Below, piece after piece: positions 50,377 to 58,432 of a stretch of DNA of 64,000 bases. The first letter of the stretch is position 1, and every line of letters begins with the position of its first letter. The notes below the pieces were generated by a model. It was not told the DNA's origin. It was given only the letters and a program-made list of their open reading frames with translations, and did not search any database. The stretch lies in assembly GCA_965230265.1 (NCBI GenBank), contig OZ245999.1, positions 1,240,001 through 1,304,000 on the forward strand. The letters are read 5' to 3'. Source of the DNA: JAJFKX01 sp965230265. Its GTDB lineage: Bacteria > Pseudomonadota > Gammaproteobacteria > Xanthomonadales > Wenzhouxiangellaceae. Both the position numbers and the translations under genes were made by a program.

Positions 50377-53325
50377 ATGCATAACCTGGATATGCGCCAC
50401 TTACTCATAGCGACTATTGCTATTGGTTTTTGTGGTTTGACTTTGGCGGAAACGCCGCAGAACGTGGTCTCACCAGAGGTGACACGTTCGATTAGAAATG
50501 ATACCTCTCCTCCTTTAGCAGAGCTATTGCAAATTGCAGCGTCTAATCAGGCAGGAGAATCTGGTTTGCCTACACCACCAGATTTTGTTTTTCCAAACTT
50601 TGATAACGAAGGCAATGGTGCTTCTGCTACTGATTTGGATCAGACCCTTGTCGGTGCAGCCGCCGCCGGTGCTCAACGTAGCGGCGGGCTGGGTAGTGCG
50701 CCGCCTTTGATTTTATCGGTTGATGGTATTGGCCAATCGGATGCACCTGGCGGTGGTTTGCCACCCGATACCAATGGCGATGTGGGCCCGAATTTCTATA
50801 TTCAATATATCAATACAGACTGGGTCATCATGGATAAAGCGACGGGCAATTTTGTTGGCCCGGGTGTTATGGAAGGCAATACTTTCTGGGCGGGTTTTGG
50901 TGGCCCATGTGAAACCAGTAATGCTGGCGATCCAATTGTGCTGTATGACAAACTGGCGGGTCGCTGGGTATTTTCTCAGTTCACAGGCGCAGCGACCAAT
51001 CGTCAATGCTATGCAGTGAGCACCACAGGCGATCCAAACGGACCTTATAATCGTTATGAGTTTGATTTTAGTCCTGCTTTTAATGATTACCCACACTTAA
51101 GTATTTGGACTGATGCCAGCGGCTCACGCAGTGGTTATTACTTAACAACACATGACTTTATGCCAGATGGTGCAGGCGGGTTTAATTTTTTGCAGGCTTC
51201 ATTCAGTGTGGTTGATCGTGATGCCATGCTGGCAGGTGATCCTGCCGAGTTGGTGCGCTTTACTAATACCGGATTTGCCGGTGTCAGCTCATTCGGCGCG
51301 TTATCTGCACATTTGGAAAGTACCGAGTTACCACCTGCTGGTATGTGTGCACCATTTGCTCACAACCGAGCTGACCTGGACAGCTACTTACTCTGGGAAC
51401 TCTGTGTTGATTGGGACAATACCAATTTGTCAACATTAACGGGGCCGTCAGTGCTTCCGGCTAATGCAGCTTTTGATAATGCCATTGACAATGTACCCCA
51501 ACCCCCGCCGGCGCCACCAGGCTCAGAGTTGGATAATTTTGCCGGAAATACCATGTATCGGGTAAGTGCGCGCGCTTATCCGGTAGATTCAGGCTTGCCT
51601 GTCGAGCTGGTTTTGAACCATGCTTCAAATGCAGGCGGTGGTATTAGCGGTGTACGCTGGGTCAATATTGCCTTACCAACTGGCGATGACGTATTTGTAG
51701 GCGGTTTTGAAACCAGTGAGCCGTTACCCAATGGTCAAGCCAGTATCCTTGATCAGGGTTTGTATTCTCCCGATAACGATTTCCGTTGGATGGCCGGTAT
51801 CTCGATTGATCAGAGCCGCAATATTGGCCTTGGTTATACGGTTTCCAGTGCCACAACATTCCCTAGTGTTCGTTACACAGGCCGCACAGCTGGTGAGCCA
51901 CCAGGGATGCTGCTGGACGAGCAAAGTTGTGTTGTTGGTAGCGGTGTGCAGCAATTTGTTGATGCAACTGGCCGAGCTGGCCGTTGGGGCGATTATTCGT
52001 CGATGAGCATTGACCCTGACGATCAGTGCACATTCTGGATGAGTGTTGAGTACATCACCAATACAGCCAACGCAGACTGGGAAAACCGGGTTTGTTCATT
52101 TAACTTCCCAAATTGTGGTACTCCGAGTTTCTTCGTCAGTTCCAGTTTTAACCGGCAGATTAATTCTTGTACTTTGAATGATGCGCCTCAAGCGAACATC
52201 AATGTGCAGTCATTGGGCTTTACCGATCCGGTTATGTTAAGTGCCAGCGGCTTACCTGCAGGTGTTACGGTTGCATTTGACAGTACTACGGTCAACAGTT
52301 TCCCTGGTAGCGCGGGCTTTACCATCAATGGCTTGGACAGCCAGGGAGATAGTGGGTTTACGTTTAATATTGATGCGGTTTCAGGTGCTCTTACCCGTTC
52401 CCTGGATTTTGATATCACCACCTCTTCAGGTGTGGTTGCAGCACCATTATTAACGGGGCCTGCCGATACTGCGGAAGCGTCCATACGCCCAACTTTTACT
52501 TGGGATGCGGTTGCTGGAGCAACCAGCTATTTGGTTGAAATAGCCACAGATGCAGCCTTTACCGATATTATCGTTTCAGCTGAAACGGCTGATACCAGTT
52601 TTGTTGCACCACAATCTTTTGATTCAGGTGTTACCTTGTTCTGGCGGGTACGTGGAATTAATAACTGTGGTCCAGGTGCAATAAGCTCGGCCAGCTTTAC
52701 AACCATACCACCAGGCGTGTGCCCTGCAGGTACGACACCCAATGTGGTTTTCCAAGATGATTTGGAAAGTGGCGCACCTGGTTGGACAACACCATCCAGT
52801 GGTGTCGGGCCAGAGCTTTGGGCATTAAGTACTGTGCGTCAAAACAGCGGTATGTTCTCATTCCTGGCAGTTGACCCACCGACTTCTTCAGATCAGTTAT
52901 TGGTATCACCACCGATTACCATTCCTTCTGCTGCGCAAGCGCCATTAACTTTGAGTTTCTGGAACTTCCAAAATATAGAAGCGAATGCTGGTTTTGGTAC
53001 CGATGCTTGCTTTGATGGCGGTTTGTTAGAGGTCAGTACTGATGGTGGCAATAACTTCGTCCAGATTGGAGACTCGGTGTTATTAACAGATCCTTACAAT
53101 GGCAATGTAACTGTTCAACCGGGTATCACGGCTATTAGCGGACAGTTAGCCTGGTGTGCTGATGATGCTGTACCTGCATCTGGTGATCAGGAAGTGGTTT
53201 CGATCGTTGATATCACTGCTTTGGCTGGACAGACTGTACAGTTCCGCTATCGTTTTGCTTCCGATGGGGCAGCAGGCGATGAAGGCTGGTATATTGATGA
53301 TGTGACAGTACAGGGGTGTCAATAA
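50377..53325 (+). CDS. Large secreted multidomain protein, copy 2
   Basis: A 982-residue exported protein, colinear with the product of 46127-49096. A signal peptide (~1-26) is followed by SIRNDTSPPLAELLQIAAS, the large domain starting LPPDTNGDVGPNFYIQYINT, GGPCETSNAGDPIVLYDKLA and GRWGDYSSMSIDPDDQCTFW. Then come a fibronectin III-like domain (~700-790) and the C-terminal jelly roll ending GDEGWYIDDVTVQGCQ. It has VFVGGFETSEP where copy 1 has VFLGGFEEGEFE. Starts at ATG with GAGG upstream, 61 bp after its small partner. The copies are clearly similar but not near-identical, so the duplication is old. Confidence 0.85.
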   Translation: MHNLDMRHLLIATIAIGFCGLTLAETPQNVVSPEVTRSIRNDTSPPLAELLQIAASNQAGESGLPTPPDFVFPNFDNEGNGASATDLDQTLVGAAAAGAQRSGGLGSAPPLILSVDGIGQSDAPGGGLPPDTNGDVGPNFYIQYINTDWVIMDKATGNFVGPGVMEGNTFWAGFGGPCETSNAGDPIVLYDKLAGRWVFSQFTGAATNRQCYAVSTTGDPNGPYNRYEFDFSPAFNDYPHLSIWTDASGSRSGYYLTTHDFMPDGAGGFNFLQASFSVVDRDAMLAGDPAELVRFTNTGFAGVSSFGALSAHLESTELPPAGMCAPFAHNRADLDSYLLWELCVDWDNTNLSTLTGPSVLPANAAFDNAIDNVPQPPPAPPGSELDNFAGNTMYRVSARAYPVDSGLPVELVLNHASNAGGGISGVRWVNIALPTGDDVFVGGFETSEPLPNGQASILDQGLYSPDNDFRWMAGISIDQSRNIGLGYTVSSATTFPSVRYTGRTAGEPPGMLLDEQSCVVGSGVQQFVDATGRAGRWGDYSSMSIDPDDQCTFWMSVEYITNTANADWENRVCSFNFPNCGTPSFFVSSSFNRQINSCTLNDAPQANINVQSLGFTDPVMLSASGLPAGVTVAFDSTTVNSFPGSAGFTINGLDSQGDSGFTFNIDAVSGALTRSLDFDITTSSGVVAAPLLTGPADTAEASIRPTFTWDAVAGATSYLVEIATDAAFTDIIVSAETADTSFVAPQSFDSGVTLFWRVRGINNCGPGAISSASFTTIPPGVCPAGTTPNVVFQDDLESGAPGWTTPSSGVGPELWALSTVRQNSGMFSFLAVDPPTSSDQLLVSPPITIPSAAQAPLTLSFWNFQNIEANAGFGTDACFDGGLLEVSTDGGNNFVQIGDSVLLTDPYNGNVTVQPGITAISGQLAWCADDAVPASGDQEVVSIVDITALAGQTVQFRYRFASDGAAGDEGWYIDDVTVQGCQ

Positions 53326-53370
53326 AGCAGGCCCCTGGTGAGTGGCAACTGCTTGGTTGTCATGTTAACC

Positions 53371-53409
53371 ACGAACAACACCCGCCATTGGCGGGTGTTG
53401 TTCGTTTAG
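53371..53409 (+). terminator. Long perfect hairpin after copy 2 (putative terminator)
   Basis: A perfect 16-bp stem (53371-53386 with 53390-53405) closes on a three-base ATT loop. The T run after it is short (TTT then AGA), so this may act as a weak terminator or as an mRNA-stabilising structure. Confidence 0.6.
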
Positions 53410-53506
53410 ACAGTAACTAAGGAAATGTTTCGTATATTTGGTGTATACTCGAAGAACATGATGAGCAATGAGGCAAATCTGTAGTATCAAATATATGGAG
53501 ATGGTA

Positions 53507-53992
53507 ATGGTTCGTAAACTAGCTATCACATTGATTTTTATCCCTTTTATAGCATCAGCTGGTTCTTTGGTTGATACCTCTTTTAGCAATTCGATTTATA
53601 TGGTGCATGGTGCTGAACTACGTCATGCAGCTGAATTGGGTGATGTGGACTCTCAATTTCAACTGGGTTGGCAATACAGTCAGCAAGACGCTGGTCAACG
53701 CCTGAGCACAATCAGCTACAACCCACGCTTGGCCTTACGTTGGTATCGTGAAGCTGCACGTCAGGGACATGCGCCTTCTGCATACAACCTGGCAGTGATT
53801 TATGCACAGGGTCGCGGTACTGCTGCTGATCCCATTGAGGCTTACGCTTGGTTGGATTATGCTGCTGATGCAGGACATAAACCGAGTAAGAATCTGCTGT
53901 CTGATTTCGAGCGGGTACTAAGCACCCAACAGATTGAAGAAGGGCTTGAACGTCAAAACCAATTGCTTCCAGCCAGACTGCGATACAACTAG
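53507..53992 (+). CDS. Secreted Sel1-repeat protein
   Basis: A protein of about 161 residues: signal peptide (MVRKLAITLIFIPFIASA) and then Sel1-like repeats (AELGDVDSQFQLGWQYSQQ; PRLALRWYREAARQGHAPSAYNLAVIYAQGRG; DPIEAYAWLDYAADAGHKPS). ATG 53507 is chosen because GGAG sits about 8 bp before it. Sel1 proteins serve as adaptors in protein complexes. It follows the duplicated secreted module, but separated from it by the long hairpin, so it is probably transcribed on its own. Confidence 0.85.
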   Translation: MVRKLAITLIFIPFIASAGSLVDTSFSNSIYMVHGAELRHAAELGDVDSQFQLGWQYSQQDAGQRLSTISYNPRLALRWYREAARQGHAPSAYNLAVIYAQGRGTAADPIEAYAWLDYAADAGHKPSKNLLSDFERVLSTQQIEEGLERQNQLLPARLRYN

Positions 53993-54150
53993 CAGCTAAT
54001 CACAGTCTGCTCATAAGTTTTTCAGCCGGAGTAGTCTTTATTCCGGCCAGTTCTCTTGTATTTCCAATCTCTGCTTGGGTTTTAACGGAACGAAATAGTC
54101 CAAATAAAGCAGTCATACACTTAATCTAAACCAACACTCGTTCGGCATGT

Positions 54151-54738
54151 ATGCAAGCTCCAGTTCAGTTTAATCAAAATGCCATTGACCTCAGTTATTT
54201 TTCCGGCTTTGTTAATCAAACAGCGGCCGATGAACTGCTGCTGTGGCTACAACATAACCTGGATTGGCAACGGACCAGCATTCATTTGTTTGGCCGTCAG
54301 GTATTGGAACCGCGGCTGACAGTTTGGTATGCCGACAAAGGGGTAAGTTATGCCTATTCTGGTCGCCAACTGTCGGCCAATCCCTGGCCAGTCAATTTGT
54401 CTGAGATTCGACAGCGGATCAATACAGTGGCGAACTGCGCGTTCAATGCTGTTTTGGGGAATTATTACCGCAACGGCAGTGACTACATGGGTTGGCACAG
54501 TGATGATGAGCGTAGTTTGGGGAATGAGCCGGTGATTGCTTCATTAAGTTTGGGCGCTGAACGTGATTTTATCTTGCGTCGAAAAGATAATCATCAACAA
54601 AAACAGCACTTAACATTGCAGCATGGCAGTTTATTGATCATGCGTGGTAAAACACAGCGCTATTGGCAGCATGCATTACCCCGACGCAAGCGCATAGTTC
54701 AGCCTCGGATTAACCTGACTTTTCGACAGGTGTTATAA
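54151..54738 (+). CDS. alkB: AlkB-like 2-oxoglutarate/Fe(II)-dependent DNA/RNA dealkylase
   Basis: A 195-residue dioxygenase of the ALKBH2/3-like AlkB group. It reverses N1-methyladenine and N3-methylcytosine damage. The iron and 2-oxoglutarate residues are visible: YYRNGSDYMGWHSDDE (HxD), the distal His in YWQHALPRR and the Arg pair in QPRINLTFR. The N terminus FSGFVNQTAADELL and PRLTVWYADKGVSYAYSG are typical. It is a single gene, not linked to ada here. Confidence 0.92.
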   Translation: MQAPVQFNQNAIDLSYFSGFVNQTAADELLLWLQHNLDWQRTSIHLFGRQVLEPRLTVWYADKGVSYAYSGRQLSANPWPVNLSEIRQRINTVANCAFNAVLGNYYRNGSDYMGWHSDDERSLGNEPVIASLSLGAERDFILRRKDNHQQKQHLTLQHGSLLIMRGKTQRYWQHALPRRKRIVQPRINLTFRQVL

Positions 54739-54778
54739 ATCAGCCATAGGCTTGGTGGTCTGAATGGTTTATTGGCGG

Positions 54779-55006
54779 TTATTCAGACTTCGCAGGAATG
54801 GGGGTTTCACTGCTTAACTGTTCCACCACTTGCTGAGCTTCATTCAGGTAAGTGTGACACTGTTTGGCAGCATGGATACCTTGCTGGAATAAATTGATGG
54901 ATTCCTGCAGCGGCAATTGGCCTTGTTCCAGACGTTCAACCAACGATTCAAGCTGTTTCAGTGACTGTTCGAAATTAATTTCGGATTGATCTTGTGATTT
55001 TGCCAT
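54779..55006 (-). CDS. xseB: Exodeoxyribonuclease VII small subunit
   Basis: A 75-residue XseB protein: NFEQSLKQLESLVERLEQGQ, then LPLQESINLFQQGIHAAKQC and LNEAQQVVEQL, the typical helical coiled-coil pattern. With XseA it degrades single-stranded DNA to oligonucleotides. It lies 4 bp after tilS on the same strand and is probably the end of the gluQ/accA/tilS/xseB run. ispA and dxs, frequent partners of xseB, are not in this window. Confidence 0.92.
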   Translation of the reverse strand: MAKSQDQSEINFEQSLKQLESLVERLEQGQLPLQESINLFQQGIHAAKQCHTYLNEAQQVVEQLSSETPIPAKSE

Positions 55007-55010
55007 GGGG

Positions 55011-56345
55011 TTATTTTACCGTGTACCACTGCCAGGTGATAGCATGCCGCTGTAACCAACGTTGTAGTGCAGGGTGTAACCATAGGTCAGCGATTGCCAC
55101 TAGTTTTTTGCGGTGATAAACCATAGGCATTTGTGACCGCTTCCAGGGTGGGATACCTGCTTGCTGACATAACTTTTTAAAGCTGTGGTGGTGACCATCG
55201 GCAAGCAATATGGTTTCACCGCCCCTGCGTTGAGTAACAGTGAACACAGGCCAGCGACCGGATTGATTGGCTGGTGTTATTTGATCTTTGTTTTGAATAG
55301 CCAATTTCCCAACGTTGGGCCAGACAAAACAATCTGGGAGGCGCCACTGAGACTCCTTCAAGGCAGGTTGATCCGTTGCTTTTTGTATACTCAGCCGTTG
55401 TTGGTAAACACACAACTGGTGATTTTCCCATAGCAATTGCGGTGCTTTATCGGCTTTTGCGGTGTTTAGTTGGCGGATAAATTCTTTTAACTGCTGACGT
55501 GGAGGGGGAGTGTATTGCTGGTTGCGAATCCAGGTTCTTAATAACTCATGCTGTAAAAATTCAGGTTGCAGCCTTAATTGCTGTAAGTTCAAAGAGTTTT
55601 GCTTATCCAGCAATGGCAGCAACTGTTGCTCAATGAACTGTTGGTTAATGTTGAAGGTTTGGCGCAGTAGCTGGGCGCTGATAGCCATATTATTGCTGGC
55701 TTTACCAAAGCGCTGTTCAATAAAGGGCAATAATTCATGTCGTAGCCAGTTGCGGTCAAAGCGCAAATCTTGGTTGCTGCTGTCTTCAATATAGGAAAGC
55801 TTTTGTTGATGACAGTATTGTCTAAGCTGTTGTCTGGGCAGCTCCAGCAGCGGGCGGTAAATGGTTGCATCCGCGATTGGACGGGTTTTGGGGATACCTG
55901 ACAAGCCACGGACACCACTGCCACGAAACAGGTTGAGCAATAAGGTTTCTGCTTGATCATCACGGTGATGTGCCATCAACACCACAGTATGGTTTTGCAG
56001 GTGTTGTTTGATGGCATCGTAACGTGCTTTTCGTGCAGCAGCTTCTAATCCATGTTTACCGGCAATAACACTGACTTTCTGTATATGCAAAGGCACATTC
56101 CAGGCATTGCAATTACTTTGCGCCAGTTGCGCCCAATGATCGGATTGTGCTTGCAATCCATGATTAATATGCAGGGCATGGATTGATTGTCGAATATCCA
56201 GTTGAGTTAAGGCATGCAGCAATGCGCTGGAGTCGGCACCTGCACTGTAGGCTACCAGGTATTGATTAGCCTGCGGACCATACTTTAGCTGCTGAGCAAG
56301 ATGCTCAATCAGTGGCAGTGTATTAGCACGTGGCACGTTGGCCAT
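55011..56345 (-). CDS. tilS: tRNA(Ile)-lysidine synthetase TilS
   Basis: A 444-residue N-type ATP pyrophosphatase that converts the wobble C of tRNA-Ile(CAU) to lysidine. The P-loop is YSAGADSSALLHAL, a slight variant of the usual SGGxDS. Other segments are HINHGLQAQSDHWAQ, EAAARKARYDAI, AHHRDDQAETLLLNLFRGSG and RPLLELPRQQLRQY. The C-terminal tRNA-binding domain includes GETILLADGHHHSFKKLCQQAGIPPWKR. It follows accA at 60 bp. Confidence 0.94.
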   Translation of the reverse strand: MANVPRANTLPLIEHLAQQLKYGPQANQYLVAYSAGADSSALLHALTQLDIRQSIHALHINHGLQAQSDHWAQLAQSNCNAWNVPLHIQKVSVIAGKHGLEAAARKARYDAIKQHLQNHTVVLMAHHRDDQAETLLLNLFRGSGVRGLSGIPKTRPIADATIYRPLLELPRQQLRQYCHQQKLSYIEDSSNQDLRFDRNWLRHELLPFIEQRFGKASNNMAISAQLLRQTFNINQQFIEQQLLPLLDKQNSLNLQQLRLQPEFLQHELLRTWIRNQQYTPPPRQQLKEFIRQLNTAKADKAPQLLWENHQLCVYQQRLSIQKATDQPALKESQWRLPDCFVWPNVGKLAIQNKDQITPANQSGRWPVFTVTQRRGGETILLADGHHHSFKKLCQQAGIPPWKRSQMPMVYHRKKLVAIADLWLHPALQRWLQRHAITWQWYTVK

Positions 56346-56404
56346 GGGTCAATTGCCATGGGTCAATTGGATTAAAGCATGCGTATACAAGCTTTAACTA
56401 CCAC

Positions 56405-57370
56405 TTATTGCAGATTGGACTCAAATTGTCCCAGAGAGGTGAGTCTTGCATAGCGTTGTTCGAGCATGGTTTCACTGGGTAACTGCTCTAACTGATCCAG
56501 TTGTTCGAGCACGGTATCGCGCAGGTTGCCAGCAATGCTTTGCATATCACGATGGGCACCGCCAGGAGGCTCAGCAATAATCTGATCCACTAATCCCAGT
56601 TTTTTAAGTTGGGTGGAGGTAATGCACAGTGCTTCGGCTGCAGTTTCCGCGTGTTCGGCGCTTTTCCACAAAATAGACGCACAGCCTTCCGGTGAGATAA
56701 CCGAATAAATACTGTACTGCAAAATATTGACCCGGTCTGCTACGCCAATGGCCAGCGCACCACCGGAACCGCCTTCACCAATCACAGTAGCCACAATAGG
56801 CACAGGCAACATGGCCATTTCGCGCAGATTCCGGGCGATGGCCTCAGACTGGCCGCGCTCTTCAGCACCGATACCAGGGTAGGCACCTGGGGTGTCAATC
56901 AGAGTAACAATAGGCAGCCCAAACCGTGCAGCCAGTTGCATTAAACGCAGGGCTTTGCGGTAACCTTCGGGGCGAGGCATACCAAAATTACGATGAATTT
57001 TTTCCTTGGTACCTCGACCTTTCTGCTGGCCAATCAACATCACCGAGCGATCGCCCCATTGTGCCAGGCCACCGACAATGGCCGGGTCATCAGCAAACGC
57101 ACGATCACCATGCAGTTCGTGAAAGCGTTCACAAATCAGGCGAATATAATCGTTGGTATAAGGGCGGTCAGGATGACGGCTCATTTGTGCGATTTGCCAG
57201 GAACTCAGATTAGCAAAAACCTGCTCGATCTTACTGGCCAGTTTGATTTCGAGTCGTTGAATTTCTTCATCAAGGTTTAGCGCATTGGCGTTATCTACGC
57301 TGCGCAATTCCTGGATTTTTGCCTCCAAATCTGCGATCGGGCGTTCATATTCAAGGAAGTTTGGGCTCAT
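56405..57370 (-). CDS. accA: Acetyl-CoA carboxylase carboxyltransferase, alpha subunit
   Basis: The 321-residue alpha subunit of the carboxyltransferase that makes malonyl-CoA for fatty acid synthesis. Segments include NFLEYERPIADLEAKIQELR, ISEEIQRLE-like N-terminal helices, GGLAQWGDRSVMLIGQQKGR, FGMPRPEGYRKALRLMQLA, DTPGAYPGIGAEERGQSEAI and GEGGSGGALAIGVADRVNIL. Length equals the E. coli protein (319) closely. It precedes tilS, a conserved order in Gammaproteobacteria. Confidence 0.97.
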   Translation of the reverse strand: MSPNFLEYERPIADLEAKIQELRSVDNANALNLDEEIQRLEIKLASKIEQVFANLSSWQIAQMSRHPDRPYTNDYIRLICERFHELHGDRAFADDPAIVGGLAQWGDRSVMLIGQQKGRGTKEKIHRNFGMPRPEGYRKALRLMQLAARFGLPIVTLIDTPGAYPGIGAEERGQSEAIARNLREMAMLPVPIVATVIGEGGSGGALAIGVADRVNILQYSIYSVISPEGCASILWKSAEHAETAAEALCITSTQLKKLGLVDQIIAEPPGGAHRDMQSIAGNLRDTVLEQLDQLEQLPSETMLEQRYARLTSLGQFESNLQ

Positions 57371-57457
57371 AACAAATTCTATGCCGGTTTATGCAAAGTA
57401 TACCTACACTGATGTAGATCCGGAATCATATCAGTGATTACAGTGTATAAGCTACAT

Positions 57458-58333
57458 TTAATAACACACCAGGCGTTGTATATCCCAGTGTTGTACAGCC
57501 CATGATAATAAACCTTCGGTACTGGAAATATTGGGTGGTGGTGGGTGCTGAAGGTGTTCAAGTGCACGACGCATCATTGTGCTCGGCTGTTGTTCTCTAA
57601 GCGGCGTATCACTTTCCCGTTTGCTCAGTTTTTTACCATCACTGCCCAATACCAGTGGAATGTGAGCATAGCGGGGTGATTTGAGCCCTAGCTGCTTTTG
57701 GATATAACGTTGAATAGCCGTTGATGGTAATAGATCTGCGCCACGCACTACCTCGGTAAAATTAGGCACGGCATCATCGATGGCGGTACACAGCTGGTAA
57801 GCAAACAAACCATCAGCACGAACAATCACGACATCGCCGCTGTTGGCTTGAAGATTATCGGTTTGTGGCCCTGCGATCAGATCATCGAATGTTTGTGTTT
57901 GTGAAGGCACCATCAGGCGAATGCTGCGAGCGGTTTTACCAGCAGGCAAACCATTACGGCAGGTGCCTGGGTAAGATCCATCAGCAGCTAAATCTGCACG
58001 GCTACAGCCACAATGAAAGGCTTTTTGGTGTTGCAGCAAGTATTCAATGGCATTGGCATAGTGTTGTAAATGCTGACTTTGATAATCAATCGGGTGGTCC
58101 GATTCCAACCCGTAATCAGCAAGCGCCTGGACAATACTTTCTGCACTACCAGGCACGACCCTTGGTTTATCAATGTCATCAATACGAATTAACCATTGGC
58201 CATTGTGTTGTTTGGCTTGCAGGTAACTGGCCAATGCGGCAACCAGCGAACCCAGATGCAGCTGACCAGTGGGCGAGGGTGCAAAACGACCTCGGTAGGT
58301 ATTGCGCAGACGATGTTGATGCAGCGCTGACAA
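57458..58333 (-). CDS. gluQ: Glutamyl-queuosine tRNA(Asp) synthetase
   Basis: A 291-residue shortened glutamyl-tRNA synthetase that attaches glutamate to queuosine 34 of tRNA-Asp. The class I motifs are APSPTGQLHLGSLVAAL (HIGH as HLGS) and KKLSKRE (KMSKS-type). The zinc-binding cysteines lie in FHCGCSRADLAAD and YPGTCR. It lacks the anticodon-binding domain of full GluRS. In many relatives it sits next to dksA; here it lies between a FimX-like gene and accA. Confidence 0.94.
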   Translation of the reverse strand: MSALHQHRLRNTYRGRFAPSPTGQLHLGSLVAALASYLQAKQHNGQWLIRIDDIDKPRVVPGSAESIVQALADYGLESDHPIDYQSQHLQHYANAIEYLLQHQKAFHCGCSRADLAADGSYPGTCRNGLPAGKTARSIRLMVPSQTQTFDDLIAGPQTDNLQANSGDVVIVRADGLFAYQLCTAIDDAVPNFTEVVRGADLLPSTAIQRYIQKQLGLKSPRYAHIPLVLGSDGKKLSKRESDTPLREQQPSTMMRRALEHLQHPPPPNISSTEGLLSWAVQHWDIQRLVCY

Positions 58334-58432
58334 GGTCTATCGAAACCTTAAATCAGGTTAACCATCAGGTTGGCCCTGATTGGTATGGCTGTTGGTGTTG
58401 CTCTTGGATGAGTGGGTTTCAGCCAACGTGGT

